Shown: positions 41,301 to 50,647, counted from the first letter of the stretch. The stretch is DNA of 64,000 nucleotides from Colwellia sp. RSH04 (GCF_003545765.1 NZ_QXIO01000002.1:186001-250000); one strand, 5' to 3'. Translations and numbers: made by a program. The notes: generated by a model from the letters alone, not told the origin.

Positions 41301-42029
41301 TTCTTTTCTAACACCCTGTTCTTTGCCTTTTTTACTTAAGATCAGTGAATCTTCCAGCAGTTGAGTATTTGTTTTTAAGCTCGACAATGCTTCACAAACT
41401 AATTGAACAAAATTGGTTTCTACACTTTCTACAGAGACTAAAGCTATATCACTATTATGCGAGATAGCTTTACTAAAACTGGCAATAAAACTTGTAGGCG
41501 TCTGCCAAAATTGAGCCAATAAACTAAATGATACTTCATCACTCTTAGCCAATTGACGATACCAATCTTGTGCAGCTTGTAAAGTGATATCATTAGTATT
41601 TGTCGATAAGGTCGTATCAAAAGTTAAACCACTAGTAAACGCATGTTGATTAAGTACTTTTTGACAAAAACCATGAATGGTATGTATAGCAGCGTCATCT
41701 AATAACAATAATGCCCTTTTCAGCAGAAATTGAGCTTTATCATCATTAACTTTTTCACTTATCGCTTTAAAATATTCATCCGTTTCAATGAGTTCATGCC
41801 AATGCGCTAATGCTTGACGAATAAACACATCGATTCGCCCTCTTAACTCTTGCGTTGCATCTTTTGTAAACGTCATCAGTAAGATCTCTTCTACTGATAA
41901 TTCTTGCTCAAGTATAAGCCTTAAATAAATACGAGTAATATTATAGGTTTTACCGGTACCAGCACTCGCTTCAATGAGGTGTTTACCTGTCAGTGGGATA
42001 GTATGAGCGTTAAGGTTTTTCATCTCCAT
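38391..42029 (-). CDS. recB: RecBCD exonuclease V, beta subunit
   Basis: RecB carries the 3'-5' helicase and the only nuclease active site of RecBCD. Walker A is at residues 20-28 (EASAGTGKT), and UvrD-like motifs follow (LIDEFQDTDPNQ, GDPKQAIYGFRGGD, ITQHGSKGLEYPIVF, LLYVAITRAEQR). The C-terminal nuclease domain shows VCDYKSNYLGDD near residue 1098. The length of 1212 residues is typical. It overlaps recC and recD through TAATG junctions, so the three subunits are translationally coupled. Confidence 0.96.
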   Translation of the reverse strand: MEMKNLNAHTIPLTGKHLIEASAGTGKTYNITRIYLRLILEQELSVEEILLMTFTKDATQELRGRIDVFIRQALAHWHELIETDEYFKAISEKVNDDKAQFLLKRALLLLDDAAIHTIHGFCQKVLNQHAFTSGLTFDTTLSTNTNDITLQAAQDWYRQLAKSDEVSFSLLAQFWQTPTSFIASFSKAISHNSDIALVSVESVETNFVQLVCEALSSLKTNTQLLEDSLILSKKGKEQGVRKEEFNQLLSWLEEVKQVELGQDALLNLPYFPDAFIDGRRFSRSKEKLAIKQAFEAVNKVKSQLKSLQSNITKAKAFQVVRTGIYKIRQQCADRKEQLNVLDFDDLINTLAQCLTSKTPNAQNLAKALLHQYPVALIDEFQDTDPNQFSILQAVYYEQNYQHDKRGIFLIGDPKQAIYGFRGGDIFAYLSARAGCDHHWLMDTNWRSTHEMISAYNQVFTAPSENTQKSVFGFGIDYLPVLAGKESLEKAPLKGSDQNDEALQIIHFSHQEDPQAKVNQDVRVNMAYWCANEIQTLLAHGDIKPKDIAILVRDGSEARDIKLALSQAQLDSVFLSERANLFHSTQAKQLLSILTAINDLENDYLFIAGLCSGLLGIDANKLYALQQDDEAYQKIKFDFITLRHEWSKYGFISMAIKLMHQYFDVALETKDRSLTNLIHLFELLQAASQRYAQPHELLHWFELQTTMDNPETEAELRLENDGDLIRIITQHGSKGLEYPIVFVPYATRHKDPLRFGSKSVNYIEYHNADGQLMLSLDGSDEAKLAMSNEAYAEAIRLLYVAITRAEQRCYIFTCAFDKYHLSPLGKTLQWQEGQDIQQGIESLRLRDEQHIAVRNIAIEDYPQGNENSLNKLSHSSTANELVLEAKKFKGHIERDWWLSSFSALSRNMRHVGVSSPDRDTQSLDNSQSNERSSAHLLRFMLTKGAHSGNLLHDILEQCDFSAPNWQEAIHWPLVKYGELPEGFEMADLVNWLEQIILCPLTPTICTENNSQAEKALTLSSLTFDKTLRESEFYFPMTNGRIEQLSYVLTEHRKMATCCEGIPYQRAIAPVYLPEYKKLTGMMHGFIDLIFQHNGKYFVCDYKSNYLGDDFSDYTHETILENIELHHYDLQYLIYSVALHRYLQDKVEGYQFERDFGGVYYLYLRGMTNEQAVSGNGVYFRKIQESEMKALDNLFNGNNIMTSKLTNADVKGTC

Positions 42030-45000
42030 TATGATTCCCCTTTATTGTTCAGACTGTTATGAGATAACGGTGCGCTAGAATCATCAATATCATAGATTTC
42101 TTTTGATATTTGTTGGTACATTGCTTGATAAACTGCACATAAATCCTCTTCAAATAAACTAATATCGGGACAGTTTTGCCAAAAGTAATGAATATACTCA
42201 TCTTCACCTAAACCTGGCGTTAAATGGTTCCCTTGCCATATTGAGATAAACTTCTCTTGGCTTAACTCTTCTACTTTGCCACGCTTTTTTTGAAATACAG
42301 CATGGGCAAGTTCACCATTTAAAAGCAGTGCTTGTTGATTGCCCTTCTTAAAAACATCAATAATGACAGATAGTTGCTGTAATGGGTTCTCTAAATGGCA
42401 GAAAGTATATTGTTCTATTTTTTGCGATTTGGTATTAAAATAGAAACCGGTAGAACGCTTAATAGATTGTAAAACAGCCTCTTCAGGTGAATCATTATTA
42501 GAAGGATTAAGTTGCCATATTTGCACTATTAACTGTTGTAAATATAGCGTAAAGAGATCTTTAGCTTTAGCCGTAGAGTAACGATAAACAACATGACTAT
42601 CACCATTATTTTGTAATTGGCAGGATAACGTTATTTTTTCAGATTTATGCTTTGTAGCATCAGGTAAAATATCAATATTACAATCAACAGTGACATTATT
42701 TTTGCTGTCATAAAATGAATCTAGCATTGTTGCGAACATACCACACTCTTGTTGCCAGCTTGATATTAATTCAACAGTTATCGGTAAGTCAGGAAACTTT
42801 CCCGACAATAATGCTTGTTGTACTATCTTTTCACTTGATAACCCTTCATTGCTGTTTAAATAACTACTTACTAAGGTTTGCTTGAGAAGATAACTTTCTA
42901 AGTAATCGTTAGTAAAAGGTTCTACATCATCAACGGTTACGCTGTTTTGTTGAAAATACAAATTAAGCTGTGACTGAGCAAAATATTTAGCGGGGTGCTG
43001 ATAAAACCTTGCCAGCTCATCAACAGTTAGTGAATTAAAAGCGGTATCTTCTTGAAATATAACTAAGTTATTACCTTCAAGCTGAGTGTTTTTAGATAAA
43101 GCAAGTGTCAGCCAGTGTTGATCAAAACTCGCCCTTTCACCATGATAGTTGTCTTGACTAAAAGCTTGCATAGGCAATTGAAATAATTTGTTAGCCGTTG
43201 AGCTATCATCTGTATCTGATTCGTCTGTAGTGAAATGCCAACCATAACCTGTTGATAAGTACTCCATCAGCTCCTTTAAGACTAAAGAAGGCTGCTTCTC
43301 TTTATTTGTACGAATACTTCGCCCTTGGTAACTTAAATAAAGCACTTCTCTTGCAGAAATAATCGCTTCTAAAAATAAGTAACGATCGTCCGCACGACGA
43401 GACCTATCTCCCATCCTAGCTGCTGAAATTGATAATAAATCAAACCCTAACGGTTGTCGCTGCCTTGGATATTCACCATCGTTTAAACCTAATACCGCAA
43501 TTACTTTAAACGGAATACTACGCATAGGTAACATAGAACAAAATGTTACCTGTCCAACCATAAATTGCTTACTTGAATCACCTTGATTGAAATGTTCAGT
43601 TAGAAACTCTACTACAATCGCTAAGGGCAACGGTTCGGTTAACCCTGCCTTTTCACAATTCTCAACTAAAGCAACAATCGCATCAGTAATAACCGTAAAG
43701 CTTTGTTCATGATGACTTGAATTTTGTTGATCAAATAAACTCTCGAGCTGTGATAATAAAAATTGATGCCATTTTGCTGGTGTGCGATTTTTTATTAACA
43801 ATCGGCTAAATTGTTGTAACTGTTCAATAAACAAAATTAGCTGGCCCAATAAAACAACATCTTCACCTTCAACAAGTCCTAATAATAATTGATCTTGGTA
43901 TACGGTATCTTCTGATGAAAAAGCGAAACCTCGAATAAGTCGAGAAAGCCCTTGCTGCCAAGTAAAGCTATTATTGGTAACCTCGCCAACATATTGCGCT
44001 TTATGCGCTTTATCAACCCCCCAATGGACACTGGCTTTGTTTAGCCATAGGTTGATTTTATCAAGAGAGTCAAAAGGTATATTAACAGCATCAGCTAACG
44101 CGGGTAATCGCAATAAAGAGACAATTTGAGAAACTTGAAAACGACTATCGGGTAAAGACAACAACTCAATGAAGGTTGAAACAATGGGGTCACTATTTAA
44201 TGCACTTCTATCAGCTATTGAGCAAGGTAAAGGTGGCAGCTTACTGTCAACATCCTGCCAACCATGGGTAAATACTGCATTAACAAAAGGCGCATATTGC
44301 TCAATTTGAGGACACATAACCAAAATATCTTTAGGAGTAAGAGACGGGTCTTCATTAAATAAGTTCAATAGATAGTCATGTAATCCTTGCACTTCCCTAA
44401 GTACACTGTGGCTACTAGTTACGACAATAGAATTATCATTTATATAATCTTCTGATACTTCTCTAGGTGATTCTCTGGCATCAGTTAAGCTAAGAATATC
44501 TTGTTGAACACATTGTAAAACAGGTTGAGTCAGTTGTTGCTCTGCGATTGTAATATCATCGAAGGCATCAACATTAACAGTACTATACTCTTGCAGCATT
44601 GAGATAAACTCCCTTCCTTGCTGCCCTAGATTAGCAAGTAGCGGGTTGCCAACAAAACTGTCAAGATGCTGTGCTCCGTCTGTCCACAAACTTAACTGTT
44701 TAAATGCTTGTTTCTCACTTTTGATATCGCCCCAGTAATCAAAACAAGGATTTAAATGGTAAAAGTGAACATCAATATGCTCACTTAACGCATTGATAAA
44801 AGAAAGCCACATTGGTGCCATGGTATTAATACCAAAAAAACTCAATTTCTTTGGTATTGATTGCAGGTTATCTTGAATATTCGCGATAGCATCTTCGAGT
44901 AGCTCAACAGGATTATAGGGTAAATGTTTAACAAGCATTTGCCATATTTTTGCCTGCCATAAATATTCTTTAGAATCGATTCCATCAATGGGTTTGCCCT

Positions 45001-45484
45001 TCTCCCATGCATCTAACCAATCAGGCCTAAAAATCAAATACTGTTCAAATAAATCGGCTAACTGTTTAGCAAGTTGATAACGTTTAAAATCATCACGCTT
45101 TTCACTATGTTCAAGTGAATATTGACTATTCCAATAATGAGTGGCTTCAGATAAGTTTTTATCATTAATGATAGTCTCAAGCGCTAATATGTCATAAATA
45201 CGCCATGTCAGGACCTCTCGTGAATAAGGAGATTGCTCAGGCACCTTATCATCGCTAGCTATTGTTCTTATTAGCTTCCATAAAAACTGAGCAGGTAACG
45301 CGTAACGTATATTCATACTAATACTGCGCTCGTTTGCTAGCGCTAAGTTAAGCCAATGTTGCATGCCCGCATTTTGAACAACAACAACCTCTTGTTCAAA
45401 TACACCTACAGGAGACACTTGAGAAACTTTGTTAAAAAGAGCTAATAAATGCTCCATTTTATTGGCTGGATAAAGGTAAATCAA
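42029..45484 (-). CDS. recC: RecBCD exonuclease V, gamma subunit
   Basis: RecC is the inactive-helicase subunit that splits DNA strands and recognises Chi. The 1151-residue protein has the family start IYLYPANKMEHLLALF and internal segments VQNAGMQHWLNLALA, RLANQLADLF-like (RYQLAKQLADLFEQYLIFRP) and VIAVLGLNDGEYPRQ. It is the first gene of the operon, as expected for gammaproteobacterial recCBD clusters, although the E. coli gene ptrA that lies between recC and recB there is absent. Confidence 0.96.
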   Translation of the reverse strand: MIYLYPANKMEHLLALFNKVSQVSPVGVFEQEVVVVQNAGMQHWLNLALANERSISMNIRYALPAQFLWKLIRTIASDDKVPEQSPYSREVLTWRIYDILALETIINDKNLSEATHYWNSQYSLEHSEKRDDFKRYQLAKQLADLFEQYLIFRPDWLDAWEKGKPIDGIDSKEYLWQAKIWQMLVKHLPYNPVELLEDAIANIQDNLQSIPKKLSFFGINTMAPMWLSFINALSEHIDVHFYHLNPCFDYWGDIKSEKQAFKQLSLWTDGAQHLDSFVGNPLLANLGQQGREFISMLQEYSTVNVDAFDDITIAEQQLTQPVLQCVQQDILSLTDARESPREVSEDYINDNSIVVTSSHSVLREVQGLHDYLLNLFNEDPSLTPKDILVMCPQIEQYAPFVNAVFTHGWQDVDSKLPPLPCSIADRSALNSDPIVSTFIELLSLPDSRFQVSQIVSLLRLPALADAVNIPFDSLDKINLWLNKASVHWGVDKAHKAQYVGEVTNNSFTWQQGLSRLIRGFAFSSEDTVYQDQLLLGLVEGEDVVLLGQLILFIEQLQQFSRLLIKNRTPAKWHQFLLSQLESLFDQQNSSHHEQSFTVITDAIVALVENCEKAGLTEPLPLAIVVEFLTEHFNQGDSSKQFMVGQVTFCSMLPMRSIPFKVIAVLGLNDGEYPRQRQPLGFDLLSISAARMGDRSRRADDRYLFLEAIISAREVLYLSYQGRSIRTNKEKQPSLVLKELMEYLSTGYGWHFTTDESDTDDSSTANKLFQLPMQAFSQDNYHGERASFDQHWLTLALSKNTQLEGNNLVIFQEDTAFNSLTVDELARFYQHPAKYFAQSQLNLYFQQNSVTVDDVEPFTNDYLESYLLKQTLVSSYLNSNEGLSSEKIVQQALLSGKFPDLPITVELISSWQQECGMFATMLDSFYDSKNNVTVDCNIDILPDATKHKSEKITLSCQLQNNGDSHVVYRYSTAKAKDLFTLYLQQLIVQIWQLNPSNNDSPEEAVLQSIKRSTGFYFNTKSQKIEQYTFCHLENPLQQLSVIIDVFKKGNQQALLLNGELAHAVFQKKRGKVEELSQEKFISIWQGNHLTPGLGEDEYIHYFWQNCPDISLFEEDLCAVYQAMYQQISKEIYDIDDSSAPLSHNSLNNKGES

Positions 45485-45614
45485 AGAGAGGCCTATGAAA
45501 GATTAAAGCGGAAACTATTAGTTAAATTTAACCACATGGAGCCACTTATCTCTACTAAAATAAATGTAGAATTTTGCTAAGATTACAAGCGGTTAAAATA
45601 TCGTTAGTGAATTA

Positions 45615-45638
45615 AGAATAAACCAAGGGGTTTATTCT
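45615..45638. terminator. Perfect hairpin overlapping the end of the Tic20/DUF4870 gene
   Basis: AGAATAAACC and GGTTTATTCT form a 10-base stem with an AAGG loop. On the minus strand it covers the stop codon of the upstream gene, and it is followed by TTAATTCAC rather than a true T run. It could be a weak terminator or an mRNA stabiliser before recC. Confidence 0.35.
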
Positions 45639-46018
45639 ATGAAGTCGAGGTGCTTTTGAAAGAAGTGCCCTAATACAGGCAAGGTATATTGATTACCTAT
45701 TATCGCTTGGTATATGCAAACCAACCAAATCAAACAGAGACCAATACTAATAAACCAGCCTATTAAAGGGATAAGTGTTAAGAGTGCGACTGTAATGATC
45801 AACCCTAAGCCTTGTCTTAAATGAAAACGTGCGAAATCAGATTTTTGCTGTCCGTAAAGAAACATAGCAATTAACCAACCAAATAACGTTAGATAACTCA
45901 TCACAGCTATCACTTTATTCATATCAATATAGTCAATTGCTTTTCCATTATTACCAGAACTTGATACTTGACTATTTACAAGTGAATCATGTTGTTTATC
46001 CATTGTTTTATAACGCAT
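45632..46018 (-). CDS. Tic20/DUF4870-type small membrane protein
   Basis: The 128-residue protein has a polar N-terminal tail (about 1-35) and three hydrophobic segments (about 37-54, 70-87 and 89-108). The FARFHLRQGLGLI motif is typical of Tic20/DUF4870-like proteins. No molecular function is established. The ATG at 46018 has GGAG 8 bases upstream, so I prefer it to the in-frame ATG at 46051. It stands alone between a MITE-like element and recC. Confidence 0.72.
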   Translation of the reverse strand: MRYKTMDKQHDSLVNSQVSSSGNNGKAIDYIDMNKVIAVMSYLTLFGWLIAMFLYGQQKSDFARFHLRQGLGLIITVALLTLIPLIGWFISIGLCLIWLVCIYQAIIGNQYTLPVLGHFFQKHLDFIE

Positions 46019-46075
46019 AAATTGATTCTCCATCATCTTCTGCACATACAATAAGGTTTAAACGAAATAGTTCTC

Positions 46076-46240
46076 TACCTAGGGCTTGTTCACCTTTGCT
46101 GATACTTTCAGCAATGAGATTTCCCCCGTTTATCTGCGTTAAAATCTGCTGGTTTAGCTAGCTAAATTACGCAAATTTGGCCTTGATTAAAGGAGGTATC
46201 TCTCGGCTGAGTGATTAAACAAAAATAAACACGCCCTAGT
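46076..46240. mobile_element. Second MITE-like element, IS5-type ends
   Basis: CTAGGGCTTGTTCACCTTTG (46079-46098) is matched in inverse orientation by the end at about 46221-46239, whose complement reads CTAGGGCGTGTTTATTTTTG. About 15-16 of 20 positions agree. CTAG at both extremes would be the YTAR target duplication typical of IS5-family insertions. The unit is about 161 bases and has no ORF, so it looks like a non-autonomous or internally deleted element. The IS5 attribution is by end sequence and target only. Confidence 0.6.
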
Positions 46241-46362
46241 TATTAACTTAGGAAAAATATACCGCGACTACAAGCTAAATATTTACCCATAGATTTAAAA
46301 TACTCCTTAATTATTTCAATTGTATGAAGAAAACCTATAAAGAATATTTTACTTAAAAATAC

Positions 46363-48519
46363 TCACCTCTTATAACTCACTTTATTAACTTGTTGATTAA
46401 GCTTACGATATTCATTTTTCATTTTAGTGAACAAAATAGATTGCTGTTGCTTAGATAATTGTTGATAAGATAACTGAACAAAATAGTGGCTGAATCTAGC
46501 AAATGTTTTTGCTATTGCAGGAACCTCTTTATTTACTTGCTTTACAAAATGATTAGCAGAGCAATCGGGTGATTTATTCACTCCTTTTTTAGCGAGTAAT
46601 TTTAATGACTTATTATATAAAAATCCCCAAGGTTTTTTTGGTGTTTGTACTTTATTAGTTTTTGGTGAATAGGCATTAATAAAAAAAAGTACCATCATGA
46701 CCAAAATAATAGCGCCCACAATAATTAAGCCATACTGCCACGACTTAACTTGTCCGAACCAGCGCTTAATTAATTCATATTGTTTTTCAGCAGAATAACC
46801 TATGACTAGTTTAGTCCATTGATAATCGAGTAAATCGAGGGTTAATCGTAAATTATTTATCCAAGCAAAATGTTTCATTGACTGTAAACTGAAAAAGTTA
46901 TTATCTAAATAATCACGTTGGTCAGACAAACGCTGAGAAAATCCTTGGTTTACCCTACTTGGATCTACAGATGCGGTTGGGTCGAATCTAACCCACCCTT
47001 GTCCTGCAATCCAAATTTCTGACCATGCATGGGCATCATACTGATAAATATTAAGATGCCCTTGAGAGTCTGCTTTTGCATTTAAGCGATTAACTTCTCC
47101 GCCCATATAGCCTGTAACCATTCTTGAAGGAACACCCGCAGCACGCATTAAAAAGGTAAAAGCACTTGCATAATGTGAACAAAAACCCGCTTTTGTATCG
47201 AAGAAAAATTGATCTAAGCTGTTGTTAATAAGTAAAGGTGGCTCTAATGTATAAAAATAATCCAAGTTATTAAAACGACGTAAAACTGCCTTCGCTATTT
47301 CTTCAGGTGTATTGAATTGACTATTAAGCTGATTTGCTAACGACTCCAATCTAGGATTAGAGTTTTCAGGATAACTCAGGTTAAGCTCCCATTCAGATTT
47401 TGTTAGGGGTCTATTCTTGTTTTCATTAAGATAACTTTTAACAAGGTAACTCTGTGTTTGACTAATTATTTTTTTACTTTTTAAGGTGTAATCTGATGTT
47501 AAATTTATACTAGAGTCAAAAGAGTTAGCCACAGGTAAAGCAAACAACCATTGTTGAAAACTGGGTTCTACAGTCACTCGATATTCAATGGCTTCACTTG
47601 TTGGTAATGATGCTAAACGTTGTAACTCTTTTTGAAATAAAGCGAGCCCCCAAATATTATTTCGTGTTGATTTACTCCATTGACGACCATCATAATTATC
47701 TAACACTAAAGCACGCCAATATAACTTATCGTATGACGGTACGGTGTTTTGAGTAAACTCAACGCGAAAAGCCAACTCACTTGAGCGGGCGAGCTTGGCA
47801 ATATCACCCGGTTGAACCGTAGCAGACAAACCAGTTTGTGCCGATTTAGCAAGTGGAACTTGCCAAAATGGCGAAAGTCTAGGAAAGAACACAAAAAGCA
47901 CTACAGCCAAAATTACGCTTTGCAATAACAAAAATAAAATCGTTTTCAGGTTGTTCGGTACGGTTTTAACAACAGAAAAGTATTGATATAACACAAGAAG
48001 GTTAAGCATTAACACCATGAAAGCAAACACACTAAAGTATAAGTTTTGTGTAAAAATTAATGAGGAAGCTAAAACAAAAAAACCAAGTAAAGTGACTTGA
48101 TAAAAATCTTTACGACTACGTAATTCAAAGGCTTTTAAAACATACGAAAAGCATAATAAATGTATCATACTTATCAATACACCTAACCCTTTAGCCGTTA
48201 GAGCTATAGCAATACACCCCACCAAAGCAAACATTAATAACAATACCGGTGAAATAGTGTTAAAGGAAACCCATGTAATCGAATTTACTTGGCTAATACC
48301 GTGATCGGGTTTCATATTTTGGTGAATACGTACCGCTTGCAAACAAAAACAAAGCACAACTATCGCTATCATCCAGTTTGAAAGCTCAAAAACTAACATC
48401 GAAATATTAAGTACTTGAGAAAGCCACAATAACCATGCATTGGACTTAGATAAACAAAACGTAGGTTTATGTATTGTTTGTTTACTAGCTCGCTTTCTTA
48501 AAGGGTATTTAATTTTCAC
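46363..48519 (-). CDS. TgpA-type transglutaminase-like membrane protein
   Basis: The 718-residue protein starts with several membrane segments (DUF3488 region, about 28-215), followed by a periplasmic transglutaminase-like domain and a final membrane segment (about 600-622) with a cytoplasmic tail. The catalytic triad is visible: Cys in AGFCSHYASAF (near 444), His in DAHAWSEIW (near 497) and Asp in RFDPTASV (near 512). Related TgpA is essential in Pseudomonas aeruginosa. It is the last gene of a moxR-DUF58-tgpA module. Confidence 0.9.
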   Translation of the reverse strand: MKIKYPLRKRASKQTIHKPTFCLSKSNAWLLWLSQVLNISMLVFELSNWMIAIVVLCFCLQAVRIHQNMKPDHGISQVNSITWVSFNTISPVLLLMFALVGCIAIALTAKGLGVLISMIHLLCFSYVLKAFELRSRKDFYQVTLLGFFVLASSLIFTQNLYFSVFAFMVLMLNLLVLYQYFSVVKTVPNNLKTILFLLLQSVILAVVLFVFFPRLSPFWQVPLAKSAQTGLSATVQPGDIAKLARSSELAFRVEFTQNTVPSYDKLYWRALVLDNYDGRQWSKSTRNNIWGLALFQKELQRLASLPTSEAIEYRVTVEPSFQQWLFALPVANSFDSSINLTSDYTLKSKKIISQTQSYLVKSYLNENKNRPLTKSEWELNLSYPENSNPRLESLANQLNSQFNTPEEIAKAVLRRFNNLDYFYTLEPPLLINNSLDQFFFDTKAGFCSHYASAFTFLMRAAGVPSRMVTGYMGGEVNRLNAKADSQGHLNIYQYDAHAWSEIWIAGQGWVRFDPTASVDPSRVNQGFSQRLSDQRDYLDNNFFSLQSMKHFAWINNLRLTLDLLDYQWTKLVIGYSAEKQYELIKRWFGQVKSWQYGLIIVGAIILVMMVLFFINAYSPKTNKVQTPKKPWGFLYNKSLKLLAKKGVNKSPDCSANHFVKQVNKEVPAIAKTFARFSHYFVQLSYQQLSKQQQSILFTKMKNEYRKLNQQVNKVSYKR

Positions 48520-48558
48520 TGGGTAATATAACCATTAACGTTAATTGCATATTTAATC

Positions 48559-49557
48559 TTAATAAGTAGCTAAAGCATGTAAACAATTTGCTTTGTGCTC
48601 TAAACCAGATGACGGTGGGATTTTAATCGTCTTTTTACCATGTAACTTTAATAATAAACCAAACTCTTGATTAGTTAACGAGAGAGTCGTCACTAAATAA
48701 CTCAAGTATTGTAATTTAATTTCTAGTTGGTTATTGGGTAGCCCATCAAAGGTCAACCAAACGGGTTCACCCTGTTGGCTTTGATAATGTTTAGTATAGT
48801 GTCCTTGCCCTTTAGCTAGCTGTTTCCAAGCTGTTCTAGCTAATGATTCACCTCTAACAAAATTTTTTAATTCTGAGAATTCATCAATGCCTAATTGGTT
48901 AGATTGAGACACACCTGACAAATGAGTTTCGTCATTTGTTGAGCAAAGGTAAGAGTCTATTGCATTTAATACACGCTGCGATGGATAAACGATGAGCATA
49001 TGCTCAAAATCTAACTTAGACCAACTCTTAAATAAACCAAATGAATACTCACTTTTAACTGTTAAGCGACCTAATAGATACTTACCGCGCTTGGGCGCTT
49101 GAATTGAAAGATTAACAGTATTATTTCCGTTATTTACTTGCAGCAAAGTGGCTGGAGTTACTTTTAACAAAGAATTGCACTGTTGATCGTTAAAATCTAA
49201 TTGAATGTAGAAATGTTCTTTATGTGCAGTAATATAAAAAGGAATATTAATATTTTTGTCGCAATACCCTGTAACCAAAGACTCTGAATGTATAGATATC
49301 TTTGAAAAATTAAAAAAACTATGAAGCATTACCGTAATAAAAAAGCTGGCTAGCACAAAACTAAATAGAATAATTAAATTATTCTGATAATTTGTTCCAA
49401 GTAAAAAAAGCAATAAAACAAAAAGTAAATAAGTAAAACCAAAACGCGTTGGCAGAATGAAGATGTTCTTACTTGTTAGGGTATGATGTTTTTGTGCAGG
49501 GATCCGCTGAGACAACCACCGTTCAAAGCGTTGAAGAATAAACTTTTTGATCTTCAC
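48559..49557 (-). CDS. DUF58 domain protein
   Basis: The 332-residue protein has two close N-terminal membrane segments (about 35-78) and a DUF58 C-terminal region, with the typical FSELKNFVRGESLARTAWKQLAKGQGHYTKHYQSQQGEP core (positions about 222-262; quoted here only in short parts: RGESLARTAWKQLA). DUF58 proteins resemble von Willebrand A domains and accompany MoxR ATPases. It begins 9 bases after the moxR stop, which supports one operon. Confidence 0.9.
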   Translation of the reverse strand: MKIKKFILQRFERWLSQRIPAQKHHTLTSKNIFILPTRFGFTYLLFVLLLFLLGTNYQNNLIILFSFVLASFFITVMLHSFFNFSKISIHSESLVTGYCDKNINIPFYITAHKEHFYIQLDFNDQQCNSLLKVTPATLLQVNNGNNTVNLSIQAPKRGKYLLGRLTVKSEYSFGLFKSWSKLDFEHMLIVYPSQRVLNAIDSYLCSTNDETHLSGVSQSNQLGIDEFSELKNFVRGESLARTAWKQLAKGQGHYTKHYQSQQGEPVWLTFDGLPNNQLEIKLQYLSYLVTTLSLTNQEFGLLLKLHGKKTIKIPPSSGLEHKANCLHALATY

Positions 49558-49566
49558 AGGCTACTC

Positions 49567-50544
49567 TTAATAAGCTAACGGATTTAATACATCAACTAAA
49601 CCCAGTATTTGTTTAGCGGCTGACACTTCATTTTGATTAGGTTGAAATTGCTGTGGCTCTAATCTATGTTGGCATACTTCGTAAAAAACCGCTTGCACGT
49701 CATCTGGTAAAACATAATCTCTATCCTCTATATAGGCCCAAGCTTTAGCAGCCGCTAATAATGCTTTTCCAGCTCTTGGTGATAAGGGATTACATTGCAA
49801 GCCAGATGATAGCACCGCTTTATTTTGTGTAAGCTTTTTATCCATAGCATACTGATATCGACTGACTTGACATAAAGCGATCACGTAATCAATAACATCA
49901 GATGAAACAGTTATACTTTGTACTGCCTGTTGCATCTCAAGTAATTGTTCGGGGTTAAGCACATTGGTATGAATGTTTGTTGATAACTCTTGATTAGCTT
50001 GTAATATTTTCTTCTCTGCTTTTAAGTCTGGAAAGCCAAGAGATAAACGCATCATGAAGCGATCGAGTTGCGATTCAGGTAATGGATATGTCCCCGAATG
50101 AAACAATGGATTTTGTGTAGCAATGACAAAGAAAGGATCAGGTAAATTATAGGTATTACCGTCTATGCTCACTTGATTTTCAGCCATTGCTTCTAATAAC
50201 GCACTTTGCGTTTTAGGACTAGCACGGTTAATTTCATCCGCTAAAACCACTTGATTAAAAATAGGGCCTTTATGTAACTCAAAATTCTTTAACTCTTGAT
50301 TAAAGATAGAGACACCAATAACGTCAGAAGGGAGTAAATCACTAGTAAACTGTGTTCTTTGATAGCTTAAACCTAACGAAATAGCTAATTGATGGGCTAA
50401 TGTGGTTTTTCCCATGCCAGGTAAGTCTTCAATCAGCAAATGCCCTTTTGCTAATAAACAGGCTAAAGCTAATCGACATTCCCTTGGTTTTCCTAAAACG
50501 ACCGACTCTATTTGATTTAATACACTTTCAATTAAATGTTGCAC
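49567..50544 (-). CDS. MoxR family AAA+ ATPase
   Basis: The 325-residue AAA+ protein has Walker A GMGKTTLA at 43-50 (preceded by LIEDLP), Walker B VVLADEINRASPKTQSALLE near 104-123, sensor 1 IATQNP and sensor 2 LSPRAGKALL. MoxR ATPases act as chaperone-like partners of von Willebrand-type proteins such as DUF58. It is the first gene of the moxR-DUF58-tgpA unit. Confidence 0.93.
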   Translation of the reverse strand: MQHLIESVLNQIESVVLGKPRECRLALACLLAKGHLLIEDLPGMGKTTLAHQLAISLGLSYQRTQFTSDLLPSDVIGVSIFNQELKNFELHKGPIFNQVVLADEINRASPKTQSALLEAMAENQVSIDGNTYNLPDPFFVIATQNPLFHSGTYPLPESQLDRFMMRLSLGFPDLKAEKKILQANQELSTNIHTNVLNPEQLLEMQQAVQSITVSSDVIDYVIALCQVSRYQYAMDKKLTQNKAVLSSGLQCNPLSPRAGKALLAAAKAWAYIEDRDYVLPDDVQAVFYEVCQHRLEPQQFQPNQNEVSAAKQILGLVDVLNPLAY

Positions 50545-50585
50545 AATAAACTTCCAAAACTAGTGACTTAACTGGCGCTAAACGA

Positions 50586-50620
50586 AAAAACGTCTAAAAG
50601 CAGAGCTTAATAGACGTTTT
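50586..50620 (-). terminator. Intrinsic terminator after DAHP synthase gene
   Basis: AAAACGTCTA and TAGACGTTTT bracket a loop of about 15 bases. On the minus strand a T-rich tail follows. Confidence 0.75.
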
Positions 50621-50647
50621 AGCACGAAAAATTTAATAAAGGAATAT

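Noticed and set aside
35585-45484. Possible defence island around recBCD and the binding protein
   Set aside because: RecBCD is core recombination machinery in conserved order, and no nuclease, methylase or toxin genes accompany it.
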